A stretch of 64,000 nt of DNA from CAVPDA01 sp963702495 (GCA_963702495.1 CAVPDA010000015.1:62001-126000), one strand, 5' to 3'. Shown: positions 1 through 8,484, numbered from the stretch's first letter. The notes: generated by a model not told the origin, from the letters alone. A program made the numbers and translations.

Positions 1-316
1 CCCGTTCCTGGCACAGCGGCAGTCCGGCAGCGCGTTCGAGCTCGCCGCTTTTCAGCCTGGCCAGGCGGCTCGTAAACTCTCCACCGGGAACGACGATGGA
101 ATAGAACTCGAGGTGCTCGTCGTAGGGTGCGGAGACGATGGAATAGGCGCGCCAGACGATCCCCCCTTCGTCGGTTCTCACGCCGAGCCGGGCGAACTGG
201 CCGGCGACGAAGCGGAAGCTCCGGTGGCGGGTGGTCTTGAACGAGAACAGACTGGGCGTCCATGCCCGGACCTCGGTGACGCGCTCGACGGTGTATCTGT
301 CTGCGGCTGGGTTCAT
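1..316 (-). CDS. fpr: Ferredoxin--NADP reductase, N-terminal part (cut by window edge)
   Basis: The frame opens with ATG at 316 and runs off the left edge, giving 105 codons. The visible residues include RAYSIVSAPYD and the following LEFYSIVVPGGEF, the FAD-binding signature of bacterial Fpr-type ferredoxin/flavodoxin-NADP reductases. This enzyme exchanges electrons between NADPH and ferredoxin in the cytoplasm. It is the last gene of the minus-strand cys operon, 44 bases after cysN. That position suggests it feeds electrons to the sulfite reductase, whose flavoprotein subunit (CysJ) is absent here. The family assignment is seen; the electron-donor role is inferred. The C-terminal NADP-binding half lies outside the window. 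Confidence 0.85.
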   Translation of the reverse strand, partial: MNPAADRYTVERVTEVRAWTPSLFSFKTTRHRSFRFVAGQFARLGVRTDEGGIVWRAYSIVSAPYDEHLEFYSIVVPGGEFTSRLARLKSGELERAAGLPLCQER

Positions 317-360
317 GCCTTGCTCCGACTGGATTCGAGGGCCTTCGGCGCGGCGCCGAT

Positions 361-1632
361 TCAGAGGATCATGCCGGCGCCGGCGGTGTTGTTGCTGGCT
401 TCGTCGATCACGACGAAAGCACCGGTGGCCCGGTTCTCGGCGTAACGATCGACGCACAGGGGCTGTGCCAGCTTGAAGGAAACCCTGGCGATGTCGTTCA
501 TCTGCAGGCGGCCGGCAGTGTGATGCTCCAGCGTATTGACGTCGAGCCGGTGCGCGATGCCCGCCACCAGCGCTTTCGTCTCCCGCGACGTGTGGCGGAT
601 CAGGTACCTGCGATTGAGATCGAGCGGGGCCTCGCTGAGCCAGCATACGATCGCATCGATTTGTCGCGTTACGCGCGGCGCCTGGTCCGCCTTGACGATC
701 ATGTCGCCGCGCGAGACGTCGATGTCGTCCTCCAGCAGCAGGGTCACCGACTGTTCGCTGACGGCCCGCGGCAACTGCCGGTCGAGGATGCGGATGTCCC
801 TGACCCGGCTGGTGACGCCGGCCGGAATCACCTGGACCTGATCGCCGATCGCGACTGCGCCCGATTCGATACGCCCCATGTAGCCCCTGAAATCGTGCTG
901 CTCCGGCGTCTGGGGGCGGCACACGTACTGTACGGGCAGGCGCAACGGCTCGGCTCGCCCGCCGTGTGCGGTCAACGCCGCTTCGAGAGTCTCCAGCAGG
1001 GTCGGTCCCGCGTACCACGGGAGGTGGACGCCGCGCTCGACCACCATGTCGCCGTTTAGCGCCGACAGCGGGATGAAGCGCACGTCGTCGCGGCCGAGGC
1101 GGGCGGCGAAATCCCCGTACTCGGCGCGGATGCGGTCGAACACCGCCGGCGAGTAATCGACCAGGTCCATCTTGTTCACTGCCACCACGACGTGCGGTAT
1201 GCCGAGCAGGTGGGCGATGTAGGAATGGCGGCGCGTCTGGGTCAGCACGCCCTTGCGCGCGTCGATCAGGATGATGGCGAGGTCCGCGGTGGATGCTGCC
1301 GTCACCATGTTGCGGGTGTACTGCTCGTGGCCGGGCGCGTCGGCGATGATGTACTTGCGCGTGCCGGTGGAGAAGTAGCGATAGGCCACGTCGATGGTGA
1401 TGCCCTGTTCGCGCTCCGCCTGCAGGCCGTCGGTAAGCAGCGACAGGTCAGCCGCTTCGAGGCCGCGCCTGCGCGAGGTGCGTTCGATGGCGTGCAGCGT
1501 ATCGGCGAGGATGGCTTTGGTGTCGTAGAGCAGGCGCCCGATCAGCGTGCTCTTGCCGTCGTCGACGCTGCCGCAGGTGAGAAAGCGCAGCAGGCCGTTG
1601 TCGATTTCGGGAAGTCGTTCTATTGCAGACAT
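361..1632 (-). CDS. cysN: Sulfate adenylyltransferase large subunit (GTPase)
   Basis: CysN is the GTP-hydrolysing subunit of ATP sulfurylase, which makes adenosine 5'-phosphosulfate (APS) from sulfate and ATP in the cytoplasm. The 423-residue protein has the EF-Tu-like GTPase motifs in order: GSVDDGKST near residue 22, DAPGHEQYTRN, and NKMD. Beta-barrel domains follow. The length matches free-standing CysN; no APS kinase (CysC) domain is fused to the C terminus. That fits the downstream use of APS directly by the CysH of this operon. It starts 79 bases after the cysD stop, in the same minus-strand operon. Confidence 0.96.
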   Translation of the reverse strand: MSAIERLPEIDNGLLRFLTCGSVDDGKSTLIGRLLYDTKAILADTLHAIERTSRRRGLEAADLSLLTDGLQAEREQGITIDVAYRYFSTGTRKYIIADAPGHEQYTRNMVTAASTADLAIILIDARKGVLTQTRRHSYIAHLLGIPHVVVAVNKMDLVDYSPAVFDRIRAEYGDFAARLGRDDVRFIPLSALNGDMVVERGVHLPWYAGPTLLETLEAALTAHGGRAEPLRLPVQYVCRPQTPEQHDFRGYMGRIESGAVAIGDQVQVIPAGVTSRVRDIRILDRQLPRAVSEQSVTLLLEDDIDVSRGDMIVKADQAPRVTRQIDAIVCWLSEAPLDLNRRYLIRHTSRETKALVAGIAHRLDVNTLEHHTAGRLQMNDIARVSFKLAQPLCVDRYAENRATGAFVVIDEASNNTAGAGMIL

Positions 1633-1711
1633 ATCGTTTCCTCGACCGCGGAGGACGCGAGCCGCTCGCTGCGCCGGTTGTCCGCGGGTTCATGGGGTCC
1701 ATGGCGTCGAA

Positions 1712-2686
1712 CTAGAAGTAGCCTTCCTTCTTGCGCCGCTCCATCGATGCCTCGGAGGTCTGGTCGTCGAGGCGCGTCGCGCCGCGTTCCGTGACCGTAG
1801 TCAGTGCCGTTTCGTCGATGATCTGCGCGATGGTGTCGGCGTCCGATTGGACCGCCGCGGTGCACGTGATATCGCCCACCGTGCGGAAGCGCACCCTCAG
1901 GTGCTCCACAATTTCGGCGTCGCGCGCCGGGGTCAGATCGGTGACCGGTTGCAGCAGTGCGCCGCGGCGCACCACGCGGCGGCGGTGGGCGAAGTAGATC
2001 GTGGGCAGTTCCAGCTGCTCGCGGGCGATGTACTGCCACACGTCCAGCTCGGTCCAGTTCGAGATCGGGAAGGCGCGGATGTTCTCGCCCGGGAAGACGC
2101 GCGCGTTGTAGAGGTTCCATAGCTCCGGGCGCTGGTTCTTCGGGTCCCACTGGCCGAATTCGTCGCGGAAGGAGAAGACCCGCTCCTTGGCCCGCGCCTT
2201 CTCCTCGTCGCGCCGGGCGCCGCCGATGCACGCATCGAACCCGAACTCGGCAATCGCTTCCAGCAGGGTCACGGACTGGTGTCTGTTGCGCGGCTCGTCG
2301 GCGCTGCGCAATACGACGGTCCCGCGCGCCACCGACTCCTCCACCGAGCGCACGATCAGACGCTCGCCGAGTTGGGCCGTGCGCCGGTCGCGGAACGTAA
2401 TCACTTCCGGATAATTGTGGCCGGTGTCGATATGCAGCAGCGGAAAGGGAAAGCGCGCCGGCCGGAAGGCCTTCTCCGCCAGGCGCAGCAGACACACGGA
2501 ATCCTTGCCGCCGGAGAACAGCAGGACCGGATTGGCGCACTGGCCCGCCACCTCCCGCAGGATGTGGATTGCCTCGGACTCCAGCCAGTCCAGATGGTCG
2601 AGCCGGGCGCGGCCGGCCGCGCGTCCCCCGGCCCCCTCCAGTCCGCCTGTCTCCTGACGCAGCAGGTTCACCGGCGCGCCCCTCAT
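1712..2686 (-). CDS. cysD: Sulfate adenylyltransferase small subunit
   Basis: CysD is the catalytic subunit of ATP sulfurylase and works with CysN. It is a PP-loop ATP pyrophosphatase: LLFSGGKDSVCLL near residue 45 is the P-loop, followed by HIDTGHNYPEV and GGARRDEEKARAKER. The end, MERRKKEGYF, is the conserved CysD C terminus. I chose the ATG at 2686 because it forms a 4-base ATGA overlap with the cysH stop, the coupling used throughout this operon. The frame stays open upstream, so a 13-residue longer form is formally possible. The chosen form has 324 residues. Confidence 0.95.
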   Translation of the reverse strand: MRGAPVNLLRQETGGLEGAGGRAAGRARLDHLDWLESEAIHILREVAGQCANPVLLFSGGKDSVCLLRLAEKAFRPARFPFPLLHIDTGHNYPEVITFRDRRTAQLGERLIVRSVEESVARGTVVLRSADEPRNRHQSVTLLEAIAEFGFDACIGGARRDEEKARAKERVFSFRDEFGQWDPKNQRPELWNLYNARVFPGENIRAFPISNWTELDVWQYIAREQLELPTIYFAHRRRVVRRGALLQPVTDLTPARDAEIVEHLRVRFRTVGDITCTAAVQSDADTIAQIIDETALTTVTERGATRLDDQTSEASMERRKKEGYF

Positions 2687-3540
2687 GCCGCGACGCCGGT
2701 GCGCTTTGCCGGATGCAGCCCGCATTCCTTCGCATCGAGATCTTGGCTCCGGCCGTCGCTGCGCGCCTTAACCTTCGCTGCGCTCAGATTAGCCTCCGCC
2801 GAAACCCCGCCCAATGCGGGCTTGCGGTGAAGCCCGCATTCCTTCGTGGCGGGGTTTTCCCACCACCAGCGGCCGGCGCGGATGTCTTCACCTTTGGCGA
2901 TGGCGCGGGTGCAGGGCTCGCAGCCGATGCTGGGGAAGCCGCGGTCATGCAGTGCGTTGTAGGGCACGCCGAACGTATGGATATAGGCCCATACCTCCTG
3001 TTCTTCCCAGTCGGCCAGCGGACTGAACTTCTCCAGGCCGTTGGCGGCGTCGAACTCCTGTTGCGGCAGATCCCTGCGCGTCACCGCCTGGGCGCGGCGC
3101 AGCCCCGTGATCCAGGCGCGCTTGTCCGCCAGCGCGCGCCGCAGCGGCTCGACCTTGCGCACTTCGCAGCACGCCTTGCGCAGCTCCACGCTGCCGAAGA
3201 AGGCATTGACGCCATGCTCATTGACGTACTGTTCGACCGCCTCGGTGCGGGGGTAGACGACGCGGATGCGCACGTCGTAGTGGTCCGTCACCTTCTGCAG
3301 GAGGCTGTAGGTTTCCCCATGCAGCCGTCCGGTGTCGAGCGTGAAGATCTCGATCTCCGGCGCGTGCCGGGCCAGCAGATCGGTCAGCACCATGTCCTCC
3401 GCGCCGAGGCTGGTGGCGAACGCCGCCGGGGTGAACTCGCGCGCGATCCGGCCCAGCAGTGCCGCCGTTGCGGCGCTCTTGCGCGCGAGGGAGGCCTGCA
3501 GTTGCGGATCGTTGAGGTCGGAGGGAGGCTGGCGGTTCAT
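2683..3540 (-). CDS. cysH: Assimilatory APS reductase with a duplicated C-terminal active-site motif
   Basis: This enzyme reduces APS to sulfite with thioredoxin. The paired cysteines ACCEVRK and GCEPCTR mark the [4Fe-4S] APS-reductase branch rather than the PAPS branch, and no cysC gene is seen nearby. TSLGAEDMV (P-loop-like) and LDTGRLH are present. The usual C terminus ends shortly after KECGLH, whose cysteine is catalytic. Here KECGLH occurs at about residue 232 and again at about residue 270, separated by a 38-codon in-frame segment that is alanine- and lysine-rich and contains a nested hairpin at the DNA level. The protein is therefore longer than usual (285 residues). It begins in an ATGA overlap with the upstream DUF934 gene. 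Confidence 0.93.
   Translation of the reverse strand: MNRQPPSDLNDPQLQASLARKSAATAALLGRIAREFTPAAFATSLGAEDMVLTDLLARHAPEIEIFTLDTGRLHGETYSLLQKVTDHYDVRIRVVYPRTEAVEQYVNEHGVNAFFGSVELRKACCEVRKVEPLRRALADKRAWITGLRRAQAVTRRDLPQQEFDAANGLEKFSPLADWEEQEVWAYIHTFGVPYNALHDRGFPSIGCEPCTRAIAKGEDIRAGRWWWENPATKECGLHRKPALGGVSAEANLSAAKVKARSDGRSQDLDAKECGLHPAKRTGVAA
2717..2857 (-). repeat. Direct repeat and nested palindrome inside the cysH 3' end
   Basis: A 16-base direct repeat, AGCCCGCATTCCTTCG, lies at 2717-2732 and 2831-2846, exactly 114 bases apart. The segment between keeps the reading frame and duplicates the KECGLH codons. Part of it forms two nested perfect inverted repeats: AAACCCCGCC at 2802-2811 pairs with GGCGGGGTTT at 2848-2857, and inside these AATGCGGGCTT at 2813-2823 pairs with AAGCCCGCATT at 2830-2840. 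It looks like an inserted palindromic element or an imperfect tandem duplication within a coding sequence. Confidence 0.8.
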
Positions 3541-4094
3541 GCTGTCCTCGCGTGGTCGAAGGGCTGCGGCGGGTTCGACGCCCGGCGCCGGAACAGCGGC
3601 TGGGGCTGGTCCGCCGCGGCCTGATAGGCCTCGTCGAAATCGTCCAGGCCGGCCAGCGCCTCGTCGTGATCCTGGTCGGCACGCAGGGCGAAGGCGTCGA
3701 AGCCGCAGCGCTGCAGGTAGAACAGCTGGTCGCGCAGCACGTCGCCAATCGCGCGCAGCTCGCCGCGGTAGCCGTGGCGCTCGCGCAGCAGGCGCGCGGT
3801 GGAGTAGCCGCGGCCGTCGCTGAATTTGGGGAAGTGCACAGCGATGACGGTGAAATCGTCGAGGTCGTCGGCGATCGACTCCGGTCCCTCGTCGGCGGCG
3901 AGCCATACGCCGAGCGACGAGCCGTGCTCGTACTCGCGGGCGATCAGTTCGGCGCGGCGCGCGCGCCACACCGCGACGGGCACCAGCAGGGGGCCGACCG
4001 GCAGCCTCACGGTTTGGGGTGTTTCGTTTTCGGCGAGGCGCAGGACTTTCCAGTCATCCTCGATCACGGATTGCTGCTTGATGATGTCAGGCAT
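3537..4094 (-). CDS. DUF934 family protein of the cys operon
   Basis: This 185-residue protein matches the DUF934 family, found almost always between cysI and cysH in proteobacterial sulfate-assimilation operons. Recognisable segments are HFPKFSDGRGYS, near residue 90, and GDVLRDQLFYLQRCGFDAF. Its biochemical role is not established; from its constant neighbours it is thought to assist sulfite or APS reduction. The ATG at 4094 overlaps the cysI stop by 8 bases, and its own stop overlaps the cysH start by 4 bases (ATGA), so its translation is tightly coupled to both neighbours. No membrane segment or signal peptide is visible. Confidence 0.88.
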   Translation of the reverse strand: MPDIIKQQSVIEDDWKVLRLAENETPQTVRLPVGPLLVPVAVWRARRAELIAREYEHGSSLGVWLAADEGPESIADDLDDFTVIAVHFPKFSDGRGYSTARLLRERHGYRGELRAIGDVLRDQLFYLQRCGFDAFALRADQDHDEALAGLDDFDEAYQAAADQPQPLFRRRASNPPQPFDHARTA

Positions 4095-5781
4095 TTGCGG
4101 CCTTCCTTTCCGGTTGGGGGTTCGAATAAACATGGGCCTTGAAAGGTGCGACGCCGATGCGGCGCACGGTGTCGATGAAGCGTTCGTCATCCAAGCGGTG
4201 CTCGACATAGGTTTCGATCAGGCGCTGCACGACGTCGGGCATCTGCGCGGCGGCGAAGGACGGTCCGATCACGCTGCCGATGGCGGCGTCGTTGCCGGCA
4301 GCGCCGCCCGCATTTCCGCCTATCGTGACCTGGTACCACTCCTCGCCGTGCTTATCGACGCCGAGGACGCCGATGTGCCCGACATGGTGGTGGCCGCAGG
4401 AATTCATGCAGCCCGAGATGTTGAGGCTGATGTCGCCGATGTCGTGCAGATAGTCCAGATCGTCGAAGCGCCGCTGTATGGCGGCGGCGATCGGGATCGA
4501 CTTGGCGTTGGCCAAGCCGCAGAAGTCGCCGCCGGGGCAGCACACGATGTCGGTGAGCAGGCCGATGTTCGGCGTCGCCAGGCCGGAGGCTTTGGCCTTC
4601 AGCCACAGGGCATGCAGGTGCTGCCGGCGCACATCGCCCAGCACCAGGTTCTGCTCGTGGGAAACGCGCGCTTCGCCGAAGCTGAATTCCTCGGCCAAGG
4701 CAGCCACCTGCTCCAGTTGCCCGGCGCTGACATCGCCGGGCGCGCCGCCGGTAGGCTTCAACGAAAGGGTGACGGCGGCATAGCCGGCGATGCGGTGACG
4801 GCGCACATTGCGCTTGTGCCACGCGGCAAACGCCTTGTCCTGATGCAGGCGCGAGGCCAGCTCGATGTCTTCGTCGGCGAGGATGGCATAGGCCGGTCGG
4901 GTAAAGCGCCGGGTCACGCGGTCGAATTCGTCCTGGGTCAGCGTGGACGGACCGTCCTTCAGATGCTGCCATTCCTCTTCCACCTGGCGGCGGAATTCCA
5001 CGCCCCCGAGTTCCTTCACCAGGATCTTGAGGCGCGCCTTCCACAGGTTGTCGCGGCGTCCGTGGCGGTTATAGACGCGGCAGATCGCTTCCAGATAGGT
5101 GAGCACATGCCGGCGCGGCAGGAATTCGCGCACCACGGCGCCGAGAAGCGGGGTGCGCCCCATGCCGCCGCCGGCGAGGACGCGCACGCCGAGTTCGCCC
5201 TCGCTGCTGCGCAGCAACTGCAGGCCGATGTCGTGCAGTTGGAGTACTGCCCGGTCCTCCTTCGCGCCGCTCAGCGCCACCTTGAACTTGCGCGGCAGGT
5301 AAGCGAACTCCGGGTGCAGCGCCGACCACTGGCGCAGGATTTCCGCCAGCGGTCGCGGATCGGCGATCTCGTCGTCGGCGATGCCGGCGTAGGCGTCGGT
5401 GGTGATGTTGCGGATGCAGTTGCCGCTGGTCTGGATGGCGTGCAAATCATCGGCCGCCAGTTCGCCGAGAATGGCCGGGACGTCGGCCAGATTCACCCAG
5501 TTCAGTTGCAGGTTGTGGCGCGTGGTGAAGTGCGCGACGCCGCGGTCGTAGGTGCGCGTGACCCGAGCCAGGGTGCGCAGTTGCGCGCTCGACACCAGGC
5601 CGTAGGGCACGGCGATGCGCAGCATCGGGGCGTGGCGCTGGAGGTAGAGCCCGTTCTGCAGCCGCAGCGGGCGGAACTCGTCCTCGGACAGCTTGCCGGC
5701 AAGGTAGCGCCGGGTCTGGTCGCCGAACTGGGCGACGCGGCTTGCCACAATGCGGCGGTCGATGTCGTCGTAGCGGTACAT
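4087..5781 (-). CDS. cysI: Sulfite reductase hemoprotein (ferredoxin/flavoprotein dependent)
   Basis: CysI reduces sulfite to sulfide at a siroheme-[4Fe-4S] centre. The four cluster ligands appear as CCPGGDFC and NISGCMNSCGHHH in the C-terminal third. The 564 residues also include the repeated ferredoxin-like half domains with RTYDRGVAHFTTRHNLQLNW near residue 85. The length is typical of the single-subunit nitrite/sulfite reductase-like CysI of beta- and gammaproteobacteria. No CysJ flavoprotein gene is seen, so the Fpr/ferredoxin pair encoded at the end of the operon may supply electrons (inference). The ATG at 5781 follows the TauE stop by 16 bases. Confidence 0.95.
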   Translation of the reverse strand: MYRYDDIDRRIVASRVAQFGDQTRRYLAGKLSEDEFRPLRLQNGLYLQRHAPMLRIAVPYGLVSSAQLRTLARVTRTYDRGVAHFTTRHNLQLNWVNLADVPAILGELAADDLHAIQTSGNCIRNITTDAYAGIADDEIADPRPLAEILRQWSALHPEFAYLPRKFKVALSGAKEDRAVLQLHDIGLQLLRSSEGELGVRVLAGGGMGRTPLLGAVVREFLPRRHVLTYLEAICRVYNRHGRRDNLWKARLKILVKELGGVEFRRQVEEEWQHLKDGPSTLTQDEFDRVTRRFTRPAYAILADEDIELASRLHQDKAFAAWHKRNVRRHRIAGYAAVTLSLKPTGGAPGDVSAGQLEQVAALAEEFSFGEARVSHEQNLVLGDVRRQHLHALWLKAKASGLATPNIGLLTDIVCCPGGDFCGLANAKSIPIAAAIQRRFDDLDYLHDIGDISLNISGCMNSCGHHHVGHIGVLGVDKHGEEWYQVTIGGNAGGAAGNDAAIGSVIGPSFAAAQMPDVVQRLIETYVEHRLDDERFIDTVRRIGVAPFKAHVYSNPQPERKAANA

Positions 5782-5797
5782 GGTGTCTCCTCTGCGC

Positions 5798-6577
5798 TCA
5801 AGCCAGCAGGGGCGCGGTCAGTTTGGCCCCGATGGCGGCCAGCAGCGTCGCCAGCAGCGGGCGCAACAGGGCTTCCGGCACCTTTACCGCCAGCCGGCTG
5901 CCGAGCCAGATGCCGGGCAGGGAGCCGACCAGGAGGCTTCCGAGCAGCGCCCAATCAACGCTGCCCAGCCACCAGTGGCCGATGCCGGCCACCAGGGTCA
6001 GCGGCACGGCGTGGGCGATGTCGGTGCCGACGATGCGCACGGACGCGAGCCTCGGATAAAGAAAAAGGAGCGCGGTGACGCCCAGCGCACCGGCTCCCAC
6101 CGAGGAAATCGATACCAGCAGGCCGAGGGCGGCGCCGACCGTGACCGTGGCGGAAGCGCTGTGGCTGTCGCGGCCCGCGGCGCCGGATCGCGCCCATTTC
6201 AGCAGGCGCTGACGCAGCACGAGGGTGGCCGCGGTGAGGAGCAGGGCAACGCCAAGAACGGCGGACACGAATTGGGTCAAGGAGGGGCTGCGCAAGTCGA
6301 ACTGCGCCAGCACGATCAGCGTGACGGCGGCCGCGGGCAGGCTGCCGGTCGCAAGGCGCCCGGCGATGCGCCAATCGAAGCTGCCGTTGCCGCCATGGAC
6401 GGCGGTGCCCGCGGTCTTGGTCACGGCGGCATAGAGCAGATCGGTGCCGACGGCGGTGGCCGGATGCACGCCGAACAGCAGCACCAACAGGGGCGTCATG
6501 AGCGCGCCGCCGCCGACGCCGGTCAGTCCGACCACCGCGCCGACCACGAAACCCGCCAATGAATACGATCCGTCCAT
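5798..6577 (-). CDS. TauE/SafE family sulfite/sulfonate permease
   Basis: This is a 259-residue integral membrane protein with about eight hydrophobic segments in two similar halves. The motifs GLTGVGGGALMTPLL near residue 18 and SSVGAGALGVTALLFLYP in the second half are characteristic of TauE/SafE transporters. Family members export sulfite or sulfoacetate or import sulfur compounds. As the first gene of the cys operon it may export excess sulfite or take up a sulfur source; the direction cannot be told from sequence. It is divergent from cysB, with 98 bases between the two starts. Confidence 0.88.
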   Translation of the reverse strand: MDGSYSLAGFVVGAVVGLTGVGGGALMTPLLVLLFGVHPATAVGTDLLYAAVTKTAGTAVHGGNGSFDWRIAGRLATGSLPAAAVTLIVLAQFDLRSPSLTQFVSAVLGVALLLTAATLVLRQRLLKWARSGAAGRDSHSASATVTVGAALGLLVSISSVGAGALGVTALLFLYPRLASVRIVGTDIAHAVPLTLVAGIGHWWLGSVDWALLGSLLVGSLPGIWLGSRLAVKVPEALLRPLLATLLAAIGAKLTAPLLA

Positions 6578-6675
6578 GCGCCCCTCCGATGAGATGGAAC
6601 GGAGCGTAACAACCGGCTATAGATTCCAGAAATACTTTAATGTTAGATTGTAAGAACGGTGAGTTATATAGAGCG
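6578..6675. promoter_or_regulatory. Divergent cys operon / cysB control region
   Basis: This 98-base gap separates the outward-facing starts of the TauE gene and cysB. It is clearly richer in A and T than its surroundings, especially 6620-6672, as expected for a LysR-type binding region. On the minus strand TAACAT/TAAAGT and TCTATAG-like hexamers could serve the cys operon. No exact CysB consensus can be asserted, because CysB sites are degenerate. The assignment rests on position and composition. Confidence 0.5.
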
Positions 6676-7617
6676 ATGAACCTCCAGCAACTCCGGTACG
6701 TGCGCGAAGTGGCAAGGTGCGGCCTCAACGTCTCCGATGCCGCCGAGTCCCTGTACACCTCCCAGCCTGGCGTCTCCAAGCAGATCCGGCTGCTGGAGGA
6801 GGAACTGGGGGTGGAAATCTTCGTCCGCCGCGGCAAGCGCATCGTCGAAGTGACCGAGCCGGGGCGGCAGGTCCTGGCCATCGCCGATCGCTTGTTGCGG
6901 GATATCGACAACCTGAAGCAGGTCGGCAGCGAGTTCAGCGACCAGGCGACGGGCCGTCTCGCCATCGCCACCACCCACACCCAGGCGCGCTATGCCCTGC
7001 CGCGCGTCATCCAGCAGTTCGTGCAGCGCTACCCCGGCGTGCGCCTGAGCCTGCGTCAGGGCAGCCCGACCGAGATCTGCCGTTACGTGATCGCGGGCGA
7101 GGCGGACATCGCCATCGCCACCGAGGCCATCGAGCACTACGAGGAACTGGTGATGCTGCCCTGCTACCAGTGGAACCGCTGCGTCGTCGCGCCGCCGGAC
7201 CACCCGATTCTCAAGGCGAGGCCGCTCACGCTGGAGGCGATCGCCCGCTATCCGATCGTCACCTACGACTTCGCCTTCGCCGGCCGCAGCCAGATCAACA
7301 AGGCCTTCGCCGCCCGCGACCTGGCGCCCAACGTGGTGCTCACCGCCATCGACACCGACGTCATCAAGACCTACGTGGCGCTGGGACTGGGCATCGGCAT
7401 CATCGCGGCCATGGCCTACGATCGGGACGCCGACAAGAGCCTGCTCGCCGTCGATGCCGCCCATCTGTTCGAGTCCGCCACCACCCGCATCGGCCTGCGG
7501 CGCAACGACTACCTGCGCGGCTACACCTACGCCTTCATCGAACTGTTCGCACCGCACCTCGGCCGCAAGTCGGTCGAGGCGGCGCTGCGCGGCGGCGGCA
7601 CGGACCCCGGTCTGTGA
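6676..7617 (+). CDS. cysB: LysR-type regulator of sulfur assimilation
   Basis: The protein begins MNLQQLRYVREVARCGLNVS and continues TSQPGVSKQIRLLEEELG, the winged helix-turn-helix of CysB/Cbl regulators. The C-terminal part holds the periplasmic-binding-like effector domain, with THTQARYALP near residue 100, the segment that binds the inducer or sulfate in this family. The 313 residues fit CysB length (about 320). I start it at 6676 because the family begins there; an upstream in-frame ATG would add 12 atypical residues. It is transcribed away from the cys operon it most likely activates under sulfur limitation. Confidence 0.93.
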   Translation: MNLQQLRYVREVARCGLNVSDAAESLYTSQPGVSKQIRLLEEELGVEIFVRRGKRIVEVTEPGRQVLAIADRLLRDIDNLKQVGSEFSDQATGRLAIATTHTQARYALPRVIQQFVQRYPGVRLSLRQGSPTEICRYVIAGEADIAIATEAIEHYEELVMLPCYQWNRCVVAPPDHPILKARPLTLEAIARYPIVTYDFAFAGRSQINKAFAARDLAPNVVLTAIDTDVIKTYVALGLGIGIIAAMAYDRDADKSLLAVDAAHLFESATTRIGLRRNDYLRGYTYAFIELFAPHLGRKSVEAALRGGGTDPGL

Positions 7618-7686
7618 GGCGCGGGGCGGCTTTACCTGGGTCAACTTTTCCGGCACGCTGCGCGGCGTTGCCTCGCCGTGCAGACC

Positions 7687-7971
7687 ATGACCGATAACGA
7701 CCCGCAACGCCTGCTCCCGGTGCTGGAGGAGATCCGCGACAACCAGCGCGTGCAACTCGAACGCCAAGCCGAGGCGCTGGCTCTGCAGCGTGAGCAATAT
7801 GCCCTGATGCGCCAGCAGTTCGCGCGCGCCGAGCGCCTGCAGGACCGCGCCGAAGCGATCCAGGCCAGGAGCGCGCAACTCGTTTCCGGCGCGCGGCGGG
7901 CCGTGGCTGTCATCCTGCCCGTCATTCTCGCGCTGCTGCTCTATCTCACCTGGCTGCTGTTTCGCCGCTGA
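7687..7971 (+). CDS. Small tail-anchored membrane protein, unrecognised
   Basis: I do not recognise this 94-residue protein. The first two thirds are hydrophilic, highly charged and helical, rich in Q, R, E and A with heptad-like spacing, which suggests a coiled coil. The last 25 residues form one hydrophobic segment (VILPVILALLLYLTWLLF) ending in RR, so the protein is probably anchored by its C terminus with the coiled coil in the cytoplasm. An in-frame GTG at 7678 could add three residues. It lies 69 bases after cysB and just ahead of another small membrane protein and a large M50 protease, all on the plus strand, so a shared function is possible. Confidence 0.72.
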   Translation: MTDNDPQRLLPVLEEIRDNQRVQLERQAEALALQREQYALMRQQFARAERLQDRAEAIQARSAQLVSGARRAVAVILPVILALLLYLTWLLFRR

Positions 7972-7998
7972 GGCGGGCGCACCGTGGAAAGTGCTGCG

Positions 7999-8484
7999 AT
8001 GAACTGGCTCGAACTGCTGGAGGCGGCGAGCTATGCCGTCACCGTGATCGGACTCCCGTTTGCCATTGCCGTTTACCTGCTGGATCAGCGCCGTGAGCGC
8101 GCCAACGAGGAGGAGCAGACCTATCTGCGGCTGGCCGACGAGTATGCGAGCTTTATGCGTCTGGTGCTGGACAACGCCGACCTGAGGCTGAGCAGCGCTC
8201 CGGAGCGGGTGACGTTGAGCGACGAGCAGTTCGAGCGAAAGCGGGTGCTGTTCGCCATCCTCGTCAGCCTGTTCGAGCGTGCCTTCGTGCTGGTCTACGA
8301 GGAGCGCATGAACCGCCAGCAGCGCCGCCTGTGGCTGACCTGGGAGGACTACATGCGGGAGTGGTGCCGGCGCACGGATTTCCGCGATGCTTTGCCCCGG
8401 CTTCTCCACGGCGAAGATCCGGACTTCGTGCGCACCATCCGCCGCATCGCCGCCGAAGAGGCGGCGCCGGCGCAAACGGTATGA
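7999..8484 (+). CDS. Small membrane-anchored protein, unrecognised
   Basis: This 161-residue protein is not recognised. It starts with a short amphipathic stretch and one hydrophobic segment (about residues 8-27, ending VYLLDQRRER), followed by a soluble, charged, mostly helical domain rich in L, E and R with a WLTWEDYMREWCRR block. The positive-inside rule puts the soluble part in the cytoplasm. A GTG at 7984 in the same frame is an alternative start that would add five residues. It lies 27 bases after the previous small membrane protein and 166 bases before the M50 protease gene. The close spacing suggests one transcript with the previous gene. Confidence 0.72.
   Translation: MNWLELLEAASYAVTVIGLPFAIAVYLLDQRRERANEEEQTYLRLADEYASFMRLVLDNADLRLSSAPERVTLSDEQFERKRVLFAILVSLFERAFVLVYEERMNRQQRRLWLTWEDYMREWCRRTDFRDALPRLLHGEDPDFVRTIRRIAAEEAAPAQTV

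Noticed and set aside
3826..6078. 750-codon open frame on the plus strand across the cysI region
   Set aside because: It is the antisense shadow of cysI, DUF934 and the TauE gene, all of which have clear family motifs; the plus-strand protein has none.
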